DNA of 64,000 nt, taken from Vibrio hippocampi (GTDB lineage: Bacteria; Pseudomonadota; Gammaproteobacteria; Enterobacterales; Vibrionaceae). The stretch lies in contig NZ_CAKLCM010000002.1 of the NCBI RefSeq assembly GCF_921292975.1, positions 1,612,001 to 1,676,000 on the forward strand, in the 5' to 3' direction. The notes under the pieces are model-generated. The model searched no databases, was not told the DNA's origin, and saw only the letters and a list, made by a program, of their open reading frames with translations. Positions within the stretch are counted from its first letter, which is position 1, and the number at the start of each line of letters is the position of its first letter. Of the stretch, positions 9,729 through 18,779 are shown in pieces. The position numbers and the translations under genes are program-made.

Positions 9729-10214
9729 TTCTTAAAAATGAGCATCGACCGCTTGTCGTTAACAAGGTCAATGGCCGAACTAATGAGTGACGTCTTTATT
9801 CCCTTGAAGCAATGCTCAACGGGTTAAAGGCATCTCCGATTAGCCTCAGGACAAAATTTCAGACGCGACATTCTAGCGATCAAGCTCTAGGCTGTCGAGT
9901 CGAGTTGCTCGCATTTGCTCGATTTGTCGCTAATTACTCGCTAAACGTGACTCAGTAAAACACGAATAAATTCACCAAACACCCAACTAACATGGGGACA
10001 ATAACGTTTTTTTCAAGCAAGTGAATGGCTTTTTTTGCTCAAGTGCTGAAAAAGTGAGCTTGCTCTGATTTCTAATCAGCGGTTTCTATCTTTCATCCCA
10101 GCGTTATTGCTCACTTCGTGACCTATAAAACAAATAAATGAAAAAAGTTACCGTGATCATTTAACACAAAATCATAGCGTTAACATGGAGAGCTAGATTT
10201 TGTCATGATTTCGA

Positions 10215-10243
10215 TTCGTACTGTGACTTAGCTCTTCTATAAT
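10215..10243 (+). promoter_or_regulatory. Candidate promoter of the small gene at 10300
   Basis: A perfect -10 TATAAT (10238-10243) is preceded at 17 bases by a weak -35 TTCGTA (10215-10220). The start codon lies 56 bases downstream. Confidence 0.45.
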
Positions 10244-10299
10244 TTAACTAGGTGTATGCAACGAGACGATCAACTATCCGCATACAGGGGGAAAGGACG

Positions 10300-10482
10300 A
10301 TGGGCGAAAAAACAAAGGTTCCCTATATTTCAGAAACGGTTGAAATCGATGGAATATATTACGTGGAACAAAGGGGCACAACTGAGCGACGACGCCAAAC
10401 CAGTAAAAGGGTACTTTACGAGCGCAGAACACAACCGGATCCAAGAAAGACGCATGGACGTTTTATTGATGAAGAGGTGTAA
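10300..10482 (+). CDS. Small basic hypothetical protein (60 residues)
   Basis: The ATG at 10300 has a good Shine-Dalgarno (AAAGGA, 10292-10297), so the 60-residue reading is chosen over a longer one beginning at 10252. The N-terminal half (PYISETVEIDGIYYVEQRGT) looks like a small beta-sheet module; the C-terminal half is rich in Arg and Lys (ERRRQTSKRVLYERR). There is no signal peptide or membrane segment. I do not recognise the family. It is transcribed alone and converges with the sugar-binding-protein gene (48-base gap). The charge suggests nucleic-acid or ribosome contact, but that is only a guess. Confidence 0.6.
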   Translation: MGEKTKVPYISETVEIDGIYYVEQRGTTERRRQTSKRVLYERRTQPDPRKTHGRFIDEEV

Positions 10483-10530
10483 TCATAACGCCGATATTGA
10501 TATTCACCTCACATTGGTTGGTCTTCACTT

Positions 10531-11793
10531 CTAAAGAGCGGCATTGACTGCTTTTGCAAGAGCTTGTGCCGCCTGCTCTGGGTCGCCGTCTGGATTATTA
10601 AAGAAATCGGAGACAACCTCAAAAATGGCGCTTTGCACATAGGTTGTGGTCGACATACCTTGAGACATACTCGGCACTAGCCCCCCTAAACGCTCAGCTT
10701 CCATAAATGCTTGTTTTGAGGCTTTGGCACAACTATCAAAAGAGTCCAACGAGATATCACTTCGAATCGGGATTGAACCCTTGGTACGATTAAACTTCTT
10801 TTGAAATTCCGGCTCAAAAATGGTGTTTGCCAATGCTTTTTGTGCTTGTGTGTCGATATCCCGTGACATTTCAAAAAACGCAAAACTATCAACATTGTAA
10901 GAAAACTCATTCGTTGTGCCCAATGCAGGGACACATAAGTAGTCGATTCCCGGTTTTTTACCCGCGGCAATAAATTCGCCTTTCGCCCAATCTCCCATGA
11001 GTTGCATCGCCGCTTTACCTTGGATCACCATCGCAGTGGCAACGTTCCAATCACGACCGCGATAGTTGGGATCAATGTAGTCATGCATGCGCTTAAATTG
11101 GGTAAACACCTCGACCATATGCTCGCCACTCAGTACGTCCATACGATTATCAACGAAAGCCTGTCGATACATTTCAGGACCCAATACATCCAAAGCAATC
11201 ACTTCAAATAACGTCACATCCTGCCAAGGTTGCCCTCCATGAGCCAACGGGATATGCCCCGCCTGTTTGATTCGCTCTGCGACCTGAAAAAACTGCTGCA
11301 ATGTCGTCGGTGGTTGAGTAATACCAACGTCCCTTAGCAAGGTCGTATTCGCCCAAAGCCAGTTCACTCTATGAATGTTAAGAGGCACAGCAACATAGTG
11401 CGATTGATATTTCATCGAGTTGGCAATGACCTCGGGAATCAATTCATCCCAACGATGTTGTTGGGAAACATCATCTAAAGATACAAGAAAGCCAAGTCTG
11501 CCCCACTCTTGAATATCCGGACCTTTAATTTGTGCTGCTTCGGGTGGATTACCCGATACCGCGCGGGTTTTTAATACGGTCATGGCCGTTTCGCCACCAC
11601 CACCTGCAATGGCAAAGTCCTGCCACTGATACCCTTGTTCCTCAAGGGTTTGTTTGAGAACCTGTGCCGCTTCGGCTTCTCCTCCCGATGTCCACCAGTG
11701 CAAAACCTCAACATTTTTTGCAGATACCGTCCCGCATCCCATGGAGAGAGCAACATAGAGCATGGATAAACACCGCTTACTGTTTTTCATCAT
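10531..11793 (-). CDS. Periplasmic sugar-binding protein, GtsA-like (orphan, linked to two-component system)
   Basis: A 420-residue solute-binding protein of the COG1653 type. A signal peptide occupies residues 1-26 (cut after VSA). The mature start VEVLHWWTSGGEAEAAQVL, and GGGGETAMTVLKTRAVSGNP followed by AAQIKGPDIQEWG, closely resemble glucose/mannose-binding proteins such as Pseudomonas GtsA. The first ATG of an ATG-ATG pair has GAGG six bases upstream. No permease or ATPase gene is next to it. It lies 21 bases after a histidine kinase gene on the same strand, so it is probably co-transcribed and may deliver a sugar signal to the kinase as well as, or instead of, serving transport. Confidence 0.85.
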   Translation of the reverse strand: MMKNSKRCLSMLYVALSMGCGTVSAKNVEVLHWWTSGGEAEAAQVLKQTLEEQGYQWQDFAIAGGGGETAMTVLKTRAVSGNPPEAAQIKGPDIQEWGRLGFLVSLDDVSQQHRWDELIPEVIANSMKYQSHYVAVPLNIHRVNWLWANTTLLRDVGITQPPTTLQQFFQVAERIKQAGHIPLAHGGQPWQDVTLFEVIALDVLGPEMYRQAFVDNRMDVLSGEHMVEVFTQFKRMHDYIDPNYRGRDWNVATAMVIQGKAAMQLMGDWAKGEFIAAGKKPGIDYLCVPALGTTNEFSYNVDSFAFFEMSRDIDTQAQKALANTIFEPEFQKKFNRTKGSIPIRSDISLDSFDSCAKASKQAFMEAERLGGLVPSMSQGMSTTTYVQSAIFEVVSDFFNNPDGDPEQAAQALAKAVNAAL

Positions 11794-11814
11794 GATTGAC
11801 CTCAACCTTGTTAG

Positions 11815-13272
11815 CTAGATTTCCGCATCGGGTGCAATGAAAACTTCCACTTCCAAACCGCCTTCAGCTCGATTACGAAGCACCAAATCTCCACCCAAAC
11901 CATGCAGGATACTTTTGCAAATACCCAAACCTAATCCATGACCTTCTTTGTCTTTGGCGAGGCGAACATAAGGTTCAAAGACCGCTTCAAGCTTATCTGC
12001 TGGAATACCGGGTCCTTGGTCAATAATTGAAACCACAATCCATTTTGACGTCCGCTCAATTCTGACGTTAGCATAATCGCCATATTTCACCGCGTTGTCG
12101 ATAAGGTTGCTGAGTACCCTTTTCATCGCTAGCGGTTTGGTCACCACAGAACCTATCTCCGAAGGCACAAAATCGACCTTAGTGATCTCTTGGTTGTAGG
12201 TTTCAATGACACTTATAACCATTTCATTGAGATCGATATGCTGTTGGTTTTCGTGCAAATCTGTATCTTTTACGCACTGTAATGCGCCCTTAACCATCAT
12301 CTCCAACTGATCGAGGTCTTGGTTAAATTTATCGGTTTTGGCATCGTCATCTAACAGTTCGGCTCTCAATCTGAGGCGAGTAATGGGTGTTTTTAGATCA
12401 TGAGAAATGGACGAAAATAGGGTTTCGCGATCGGCAATATATTGGCGAATTCTCGTTTGCATACGGTTAAACGCACGAGTGGCTGTGATCAATTCAGACG
12501 CACCTTGCTCTTTCAATGGAGGCTGATCGATATCCATACTCATTTGGTTCGCTGCTTTCGCTAAGCGCCTAAGTGGCTTAACTTGGGCGCGTACCAATAA
12601 GAAAGTCAGTATTAACAGCAAAGTAGTCGACAAAGTCAAAAACAGCACTTGGTCTTGAGATAGCAGCTTATCCTCTAGCTGTAAGTAAGGAGAGGGCAAC
12701 AATGCTGCAATATATAGCCATTCATCCTCTTTAATCTGTAATTGCACAACCAGTATCGGCGGGTCGAGTGGTCCCAACGTCAAGGTATGATGCGCCCATG
12801 ATTTTGGCAGGTCGTGCAGATAGATATTGTTTTTGAGCAGACGCAAATTTTCTGCTTTTGAAAAATCCACCTCAACAGATTGAATCTTGGGGAGTTTCTC
12901 TTGCAATACACCTCTGACTGATTCGACCGATGCCAGTTTTAATGGGGTATCATCAATCGGTTCAACGATTAATTGCTCTTTGTTAAAGGAAACAAAAAAA
13001 CGTGTTCCGCCCATATTGCGGATCTGATCTAACACAATATGACGATAGCGAATCGGCAACTTTTGAAAAAAGGTGACGGTGGAAGCAAACATGGTCGCCA
13101 TGCTCGCTGAGATATCTCTGATGCCAGACAGCTCGTCTTGCTTGGTTTTTTGATACCAAATGGCCGTTAACACGCCTTGAGAACAGATAACGGCAAGTAG
13201 CGTCAAAATTAATGTTCGAGCAACCAGCGAGTTCGGGCTGAACCTTTTATACCAAGGAGCACGCTCTGCCAT
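11815..13272 (-). CDS. Sensor histidine kinase (EnvZ/GtrS-like, with HAMP)
   Basis: A 485-residue membrane kinase: membrane segment at about residues 17-37, a periplasmic sensor of about 155 residues, second membrane segment at about 205-224, HAMP linker, dimerisation box SSISHDLKTPITRLRLR with the phosphorylated His, N box NLIDNAVKYGD, and G boxes DQGPGIP and GHGLGLGI. It should phosphorylate the response regulator encoded 2 bases upstream. The stimulus is unknown; the co-encoded glucose/mannose-type binding protein points to a sugar. Its layout recalls GtrS-GltR of Pseudomonas, which controls glucose uptake, but orthology is inferred only. Confidence 0.88.
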   Translation of the reverse strand: MAERAPWYKRFSPNSLVARTLILTLLAVICSQGVLTAIWYQKTKQDELSGIRDISASMATMFASTVTFFQKLPIRYRHIVLDQIRNMGGTRFFVSFNKEQLIVEPIDDTPLKLASVESVRGVLQEKLPKIQSVEVDFSKAENLRLLKNNIYLHDLPKSWAHHTLTLGPLDPPILVVQLQIKEDEWLYIAALLPSPYLQLEDKLLSQDQVLFLTLSTTLLLILTFLLVRAQVKPLRRLAKAANQMSMDIDQPPLKEQGASELITATRAFNRMQTRIRQYIADRETLFSSISHDLKTPITRLRLRAELLDDDAKTDKFNQDLDQLEMMVKGALQCVKDTDLHENQQHIDLNEMVISVIETYNQEITKVDFVPSEIGSVVTKPLAMKRVLSNLIDNAVKYGDYANVRIERTSKWIVVSIIDQGPGIPADKLEAVFEPYVRLAKDKEGHGLGLGICKSILHGLGGDLVLRNRAEGGLEVEVFIAPDAEI

Positions 13273-13274
13273 CG

Positions 13275-14003
13275 TTATTGCCCATATTCCACAGGAACCG
13301 CCAATATATAGCCATTGCCACGTACGGTTTTGATGTAATGCGGAAAGGTTTTGGTCGAGCCTAGGCGATTACGAATACGGCTAATTTGAACGTCAATACC
13401 TCGCTCATAAGGAAGCGCTTCTCGCCCACGAGTCGCAATTGAAATGCTATCTCGATCCAAAACCTGATTTGGATTGGATAAAAACAGCATTAACATCGCA
13501 AAGTCGTTGCCTGTCATTTCATAACTGCGTTGATTTATTTTATTGCTCAACTGTTGGCTTATGGTATCCAAACGCCAATCACCAAAGCTGATGACTCTAG
13601 GGGGAAGATCTTCCGATTTATCACCATGCACATGAACACGACGTAAAAGCGCCTTAATACGTGCCATAAGTTGTCTAGGACTGAACGGCTTTGCAATGTA
13701 ATCATCAGCTCCAATTTCTAAACCAATGATTTGATCGGTCTCATCTGAGACTGCTGTTAACATTATGATAGGCACTTGCGAGTCTCGACGAACTCTCTGG
13801 CATAAGGTAAAGCCATCATCACCAGGCAACATAACATCTAATAAGATAAGATCTGGATAGCCGTTCGCTTTGATAAACAGCTCCATCTCTACCCCATCTT
13901 CAGCCGTAGAGACGATAAATCCTGCTTTAGTTAAATACTCATCCAACAATAGACGGATTTCTTCATCATCATCGACAACTAAGATTCGGGTACTGAACTG
14001 CAT
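13275..14003 (-). CDS. OmpR-family response regulator
   Basis: A 242-residue regulator. The receiver domain (1-120) has the acidic pocket DDDEE, the phosphorylated Asp in LILLDVMLPGDDGF, the switch residue in PIIMLTAVS and the Lys of DDYIAKPFSPRQL. The C-terminal winged helix (about 140-238) ends with RGIDVQISRIRNRLG and TVRGNGYILAVPV. It is the first gene of the operon with the kinase (2-base gap) and the binding protein. Its targets cannot be read from the window; autoregulation through the 14004-14364 upstream region is plausible. Confidence 0.9.
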   Translation of the reverse strand: MQFSTRILVVDDDEEIRLLLDEYLTKAGFIVSTAEDGVEMELFIKANGYPDLILLDVMLPGDDGFTLCQRVRRDSQVPIIMLTAVSDETDQIIGLEIGADDYIAKPFSPRQLMARIKALLRRVHVHGDKSEDLPPRVISFGDWRLDTISQQLSNKINQRSYEMTGNDFAMLMLFLSNPNQVLDRDSISIATRGREALPYERGIDVQISRIRNRLGSTKTFPHYIKTVRGNGYILAVPVEYGQ

Positions 14004-14364
14004 TTTGTTTCCTTAGGTTTTACTGCTAAGCCGATATTCTAAGGCTTAGTGGACATTTTTATCACCAATTTGCGTTTGATTTTGTAGCATTATATTGGCG
14101 AATAGTCACATTTTTGTCGGTAAAATGAAGGGTATATTCATACAACTGCATTTTAATCTGTGACAGGGTGACGAAAGTTTAACCGGATTATCTAGGATGG
14201 TTTTGCTGTGATTGTGCGTGCGATAGCTAATGATGCTAAAAAGAAGTAAAAAACGAAATCAGAGGAAAGGTGGCAAGGTAGCGGTTGAAAGATGAGGGTT
14301 TGTCTAGAGGAACGCCCATGGGCAATATTTTGCTTTAATGGGCTGTCCCCTAAAAACGCTTATT
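14004..14364. other. Intergenic region upstream of the response regulator
   Basis: Likely carries the promoter of the three-gene two-component operon on the minus strand. It is AT-rich near 14080-14130. I see no protein gene and no clear regulator site. Confidence 0.4.
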
Positions 14365-14463
14365 TTAGATCAGAGCAAGAACTGCAATGATTGAGCCTAG
14401 CGAGAACAGGCAAGTACGGCTTATTACACCGAATGTTGAGTGTTGAATCATTTCTTGATGCAT
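14365..14463 (-). CDS. Predicted 32-residue small membrane protein
   Basis: A short ORF with unusually complete expression signals: promoter TTGCAA-N17-TAAATT (see separate entry), Shine-Dalgarno GAGGAG nine bases before the ATG at 14463, and a stop at 14365-14367. The peptide starts polar (MHQEMIQHSTFGVISRTC) and ends in a hydrophobic helix (LFSLGSIIAVLALI), the form of a single-pass micro-protein. I do not recognise it. It lies between the formate dehydrogenase terminator and the two-component operon and belongs to neither. A non-coding small RNA is the main alternative reading. Confidence 0.45.
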   Translation of the reverse strand: MHQEMIQHSTFGVISRTCLFSLGSIIAVLALI

Positions 14464-14498
14464 AGGTAATATCTCCTCTTTTGTTACACTACAATGAC

Positions 14499-14527
14499 AA
14501 TTTAGGCTTTTATCGGACTTTTTGCAA
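14499..14527 (-). promoter_or_regulatory. Sigma-70 promoter of the 32-codon ORF
   Basis: On the minus strand -35 TTGCAA (14522-14527), 17-base spacer, -10 TAAATT (14499-14504), 35 bases upstream of the ATG at 14463. Confidence 0.5.
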
Positions 14528-14607
14528 CCTTCATCACAGTTTTATTTGATTCACTTATCACTTTTTTGCATATTTTTTTCCCAAAAATCACTCTTAGCAA
14601 GGAAAAT

Positions 14608-14640
14608 TAGCGCAAAAAAAGAGCCAAAAGGCTCTTTTTC
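14608..14640 (-). terminator. Intrinsic terminator of the formate dehydrogenase gene
   Basis: Hairpin AAAAAGAGCC / GGCTCTTTTT with a 4-base A loop, about 25 bases after the stop. The A and T tracts on both sides make it potentially bidirectional. Confidence 0.85.
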
Positions 14641-14663
14641 ACTGGTTATCGTAAAATTGTCAC

Positions 14664-17600
14664 TCAATCGACTGTTTCTAGCACTTTTTCAAGTCTTACC
14701 GCTGATACTTTGAACTCAGGGATCTTCGCGTGCGGATCGGTCGCGGTATTCGTGAGTTTGTTGGCCGCCGCTTCTGCAAAGTGGAACGGAACAAAAACCA
14801 CACCTGCCTGCATACGCTTAGTCACAAACGCTGGAGCGCTGATCTCTCCACGGCGTGTTACCAATTTAATCAATTCGCCGTTGGCAATATTGAATTGGTC
14901 AGCCTCTTCAACGCTAATCATAATCCGAGGGCCTGCCAAGTTATCCAGTCCTTTGGTTTTCCGAGTCATCGTTCCGGTATGGAACTGCTCCAACAATCGA
15001 CCTGTGGTCAAAATCAACGGATAGTCGCTATCAGGAAGTTCAGCCGCATACTCAAACGGAATAGCCGCCATCGCCCCTTTGCCTCGCACAAACTGATCTT
15101 TATGCATGATTCGAGTACCGAATGGCTTCGTTTCGTTACACGGCCATTGTAATCCATTGCTGCCCACACTCTGCCAACGTATACCATGATACTGTGGCGT
15201 CACCGCTGCAATCTCTTCCGTGATATCTTCAATTGATTGATAGCACCAATCTCCCCCCATCGCATTGGCAATATCTTGAATGATCTGCCAGTCCTCTCGG
15301 GCTTGACCCGGTGGTTTCACTGCGGGTTGCAACCTCTGTACACGTCTTTCTGTGTTGGTGAAATGACCCGACTTCTCGGCGAAAGAATACGCCGGTAGCA
15401 CCACATCCGCTAGCTCAGCAGTTTCAGTAAGGAAAATGTCTTGCACCACTAAGAAGTCTAACGAGTTTAGACCGTGCAATACGTGAGCTTGGTCTGGATC
15501 ACTCAGCACTGGGTTTTCACCCATCACATAAAGTCCATGTATCTCACCGTCACAAGCCGCGTCAATAATCTCTGTCAGCGTCTTACCGTTTTCTGTTGGC
15601 AAGTGCTCGCTATTCCACGCTTTAGCAAATTTGGCTTGTACCTCAGGGTCGGTGACTTTTTGGTAGCCTGGATAATCCGTCGGTAGCGCCCCCATATCAC
15701 AAGAGCCTTGTACGTTTGACTGTCCACGCAATGGGTTAATTCCACCTCCTTCTACCCCAACGTTGCCACACAGCATCTGTAAGTTGGCAATAGAGCGAAC
15801 ATTGTCATGCCCCGTTGTATGTTGGGTAATACCCATAGAATAGAACACAGAGGTAACATTCGCGGTGCCGATCATCTTCGCCATCTGTTCAATGTCGTAG
15901 GCAGCAACCCCGGTCACTAACTCCGCGTTACTAGACGAATACGCTTCCTGACTCACTTCTTCGATAAAGCGGTCAAAACCTTCGGTACGTTGCTCTATGT
16001 ATTCCATATCATGCCAATTGTTCTTCACAATTTGATGCATCACGGCATTCAACAACATCACATCGGTACCTGGAATATGACGTACATACAGGTTGGCATG
16101 ATCCGCCATATCGATACGTTTAGGATCAGCAACAATCAATCTTGCCCCTGACTGGATAGCTTGTTTGATATGCGAACCGATGATCGGATGCGCCGAACTG
16201 GTGTCTGACCCTATGATAAAAATCACATCGGAATGCTTGATACTCGGAATATCATTCGTCATTGCCCCACTACCGAATGAAGCCTCTAAACCCGTTACGG
16301 TAGAGGAATGGCAAAGACGAGCACAATGGTCAATGTTATTGGTGCCGATTTCACGACGGAACAACTTCTGGAATAGATAATTATCTTCGTTGGTCGTTTT
16401 CGCGGAGGAGAAGCCCGCCAAACTATCACTGCCGTGTTCAGCCTTTATCTGACTCAGCTTCTTGGCGATATATTGAATCGCTTCTGGCCACGAAGCTGGC
16501 ACCAATTCATCAGACACTCGAATAAGAGGCGTCGTCAGACGTTGTTCACTTTGAATAAAGTCAAAACCAAAACGCCCTTTGACACAAAGCATTCCTTGGT
16601 TAACAGGTGAAGTTTTATCCCCTTGCACATACTTGATACGGTTATTTGCGGTATCGACAAACATCTCTACCCGGCAGCCAACACCACAATAGGTACAAAC
16701 CGTTTTCACCGGAGTCAACATTTCTACACGCCCATGAGACTTATCGCGTTTATCGGACAATGCTCCGGTTGGACAGACCTGAACACAAGAGCCGCACTGA
16801 ACGCAATTGCTATCCCCCATAAATGTCCCATCAGCAAATTGGGGACGGTGTGAAGATTGGGAGAAATTCAATATACCGTGAACCGATTCAGTCTGGCACG
16901 CATGAACACAAGAGCCACAACTGATACAGCGGTTGGCATCGAAAACAATAAATTCGCTGGATTTATCGACGGGGAACAAGCTACGAGAGCTGGTATCAAT
17001 TGCCTTATAATCGACGGCATACTCCGTGGCGTAGTCGCGAAGATCGCATTGCGTGCTGGATTGACAACCACACTCAAGGCAACGCGCAGCCTCTGAAATC
17101 GCATCATCGTTCGACATTGCCAATTCCACTTCATCATAAGAAGTCTGACAACGTTCGACCGCAAGCTGCTCTGGTTGGGATCGGGGTTTATCTTTTATCT
17201 GATGATATTCCGCTTTGGCTACCTCACTCAATCGAGATGCCTTACGACTATTAAATGGCAATGATTCTGCTTTAAAGTGCCCTTCCAAGATATAGCGTTC
17301 AATCGCTTGAGCAGCAATCTTACCGTCAGCAATCGCTTCGATAGCGGTGGCTGGACCACGCCTAAAATCACCAATACTGTAGACATTATAGCCATGGTGC
17401 ATCGAATGATGATCCGCCGCTGCAGTCCCCCAATCGGTCAATGGCAACGAAAATTTAGCGGTATTTAAAAACTCGGTATCAGGCTTTTGCGATAATGCAG
17501 AGATTACCGTATCAAATTCATGAATTTCGGTATTGCCGGTAGAGACGGGACGGCGACGCCCTGAAGAATCCGGTTCACCCAACTCCATGATCGCTAATTC

Positions 17601-18779
17601 AATCTGATTCACCCGCCCGTTTTCATCGGCGATATTTCTGACCGGATTGGTCAAAAACTTAAACTTAACTCCTTCAAGTTCTGCCGCTTCAATTTCATGC
17701 AATTCTGCTGGCATCTCATGACGAGTTCGGCGATATATAATGGTGGTCTCTGCGCCCTCACGAATCGCAGTACGTGCGCAGTCAATCGCGGTATTACCGC
17801 CACCGATAACGGCCACCTTTTTACCCATACTAAACGTACGCTCGGTAATATGATCTTTTAGGAAATCAACACCAAGTGCGCAACCCTCAAGATCGGAGCC
17901 ATCGTACGGCATATTCACCGCTTTGGTTGCTCCCACGGCTAAGCATACCGCTTGGTAATTGCTCGTCAGTTCGTCTAAAGACACATCTTGCCCTAGTTGA
18001 GTATTGGTGTGGATTCGCATCCCACCACGACACATAAGCTCAATCTCTTTGTCTAAGATCGCTTTCGGCAATCGATATTCAGGGATGCCGTAGCGTAGCC
18101 ATCCCCCCGCCTGAGGCATAGATTCAAACACATCAACGGCGAAGCCTTGGTAACTGAGATAGTAACCACAAGCAAGCCCGCCAGGTCCGGCACCCACAAT
18201 CGCAACGCGCTGCCCGTTATAAGGTTTCTTCTCTGGTTCGAATTGTTCTGTTAGTTCCAAATCAATATCGGCAGCATGGCGTTTGAGTTGTCGAATCGCA
18301 ATAGGCTCATCGACTAAGCTTCGTCGACACTCATGCTCACAAAAAGCAGGACAAACGCGACCAATAGAGATCGGCATCGGTAACGTATCCTTGATGACCT
18401 TAATCGCTTCACTATGGTCATCTTGGGCAATATGATAAAGGTAACTTTGAATATCAACATGGGCGGGACAGGCAACTTTACAGGGGGCTTCACAGTCGGC
18501 ATTGTGATCAGCAAAAATACGCCCTAGCGCTTCTCGTCTCAAAGACTGAATCTGTTTGGATTGAGTAACAATCGACATGCCATCTTCAACTTGCGTCTCA
18601 CACGCCTTAACGACGCCTTGACCCGCAACTTCAACCACACAAAGGTCACAAGACTGTTTCTGCTCATGCCCACTGATAGAACAAAGCGATGGGACGTCAA
18701 TTTTGGTATCATGCGCAACTTGAAGAATGCTTTTTCCTTCTTGCGACAGATAGGTTTGACCGTTGATTGTTACCTTCAT
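14664..18779 (-). CDS. Formate dehydrogenase alpha subunit fused to GltD-like flavoprotein
   Basis: A 1371-residue multidomain enzyme. In order: N-terminal [2Fe-2S] domain with Cys33, 44, 47 and 60; GltD-type domain with its own Fe-S Cys (CEAPCKVACP, GRVCPAFCEHEC), FAD site VGAGPGGLACG and NAD(P) site VIGGGNTAID; a ferredoxin domain (CISCGSCVHAC, CVQCGSCVQVCP); then the Mo-bis-MGD catalytic part beginning with the [4Fe-4S] motif CTYCGVGC. The active-site residue is Cys823 (ARLCHSSTV), not selenocysteine. It should oxidise formate to CO2 and pass electrons through the Fe-S chain to FAD and NAD(P). The start has AAAAGGAA 10 bases upstream. No other fdh gene adjoins it. Confidence 0.85.
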   Translation of the reverse strand: MKVTINGQTYLSQEGKSILQVAHDTKIDVPSLCSISGHEQKQSCDLCVVEVAGQGVVKACETQVEDGMSIVTQSKQIQSLRREALGRIFADHNADCEAPCKVACPAHVDIQSYLYHIAQDDHSEAIKVIKDTLPMPISIGRVCPAFCEHECRRSLVDEPIAIRQLKRHAADIDLELTEQFEPEKKPYNGQRVAIVGAGPGGLACGYYLSYQGFAVDVFESMPQAGGWLRYGIPEYRLPKAILDKEIELMCRGGMRIHTNTQLGQDVSLDELTSNYQAVCLAVGATKAVNMPYDGSDLEGCALGVDFLKDHITERTFSMGKKVAVIGGGNTAIDCARTAIREGAETTIIYRRTRHEMPAELHEIEAAELEGVKFKFLTNPVRNIADENGRVNQIELAIMELGEPDSSGRRRPVSTGNTEIHEFDTVISALSQKPDTEFLNTAKFSLPLTDWGTAAADHHSMHHGYNVYSIGDFRRGPATAIEAIADGKIAAQAIERYILEGHFKAESLPFNSRKASRLSEVAKAEYHQIKDKPRSQPEQLAVERCQTSYDEVELAMSNDDAISEAARCLECGCQSSTQCDLRDYATEYAVDYKAIDTSSRSLFPVDKSSEFIVFDANRCISCGSCVHACQTESVHGILNFSQSSHRPQFADGTFMGDSNCVQCGSCVQVCPTGALSDKRDKSHGRVEMLTPVKTVCTYCGVGCRVEMFVDTANNRIKYVQGDKTSPVNQGMLCVKGRFGFDFIQSEQRLTTPLIRVSDELVPASWPEAIQYIAKKLSQIKAEHGSDSLAGFSSAKTTNEDNYLFQKLFRREIGTNNIDHCARLCHSSTVTGLEASFGSGAMTNDIPSIKHSDVIFIIGSDTSSAHPIIGSHIKQAIQSGARLIVADPKRIDMADHANLYVRHIPGTDVMLLNAVMHQIVKNNWHDMEYIEQRTEGFDRFIEEVSQEAYSSSNAELVTGVAAYDIEQMAKMIGTANVTSVFYSMGITQHTTGHDNVRSIANLQMLCGNVGVEGGGINPLRGQSNVQGSCDMGALPTDYPGYQKVTDPEVQAKFAKAWNSEHLPTENGKTLTEIIDAACDGEIHGLYVMGENPVLSDPDQAHVLHGLNSLDFLVVQDIFLTETAELADVVLPAYSFAEKSGHFTNTERRVQRLQPAVKPPGQAREDWQIIQDIANAMGGDWCYQSIEDITEEIAAVTPQYHGIRWQSVGSNGLQWPCNETKPFGTRIMHKDQFVRGKGAMAAIPFEYAAELPDSDYPLILTTGRLLEQFHTGTMTRKTKGLDNLAGPRIMISVEEADQFNIANGELIKLVTRRGEISAPAFVTKRMQAGVVFVPFHFAEAAANKLTNTATDPHAKIPEFKVSAVRLEKVLETVD

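Larger units (their letters stand above)
9632..10299. other. 668-base intergenic region upstream of tig
   Basis: No ORF with a supported start is seen. The part nearest tig holds the 16-bp palindrome at 9713-9728 and presumably the tig promoter, which I could not fix by eye. The distal end holds a TATAAT promoter for the small gene at 10300. The middle (9880-9960) has several loose copies of GCTCG or CGCTAA but no clear unit. Confidence 0.5.

Noticed and set aside
9880..9960. Another tandem repeat around CGCTAA/GCTCG
   Set aside because: Copies are short and unevenly spaced; no consistent unit can be drawn.
16311..16313. Possible selenocysteine codon in formate dehydrogenase
   Set aside because: The active-site codon is TGC (Cys823) on the minus strand, not TGA, and no SECIS-like element is needed.
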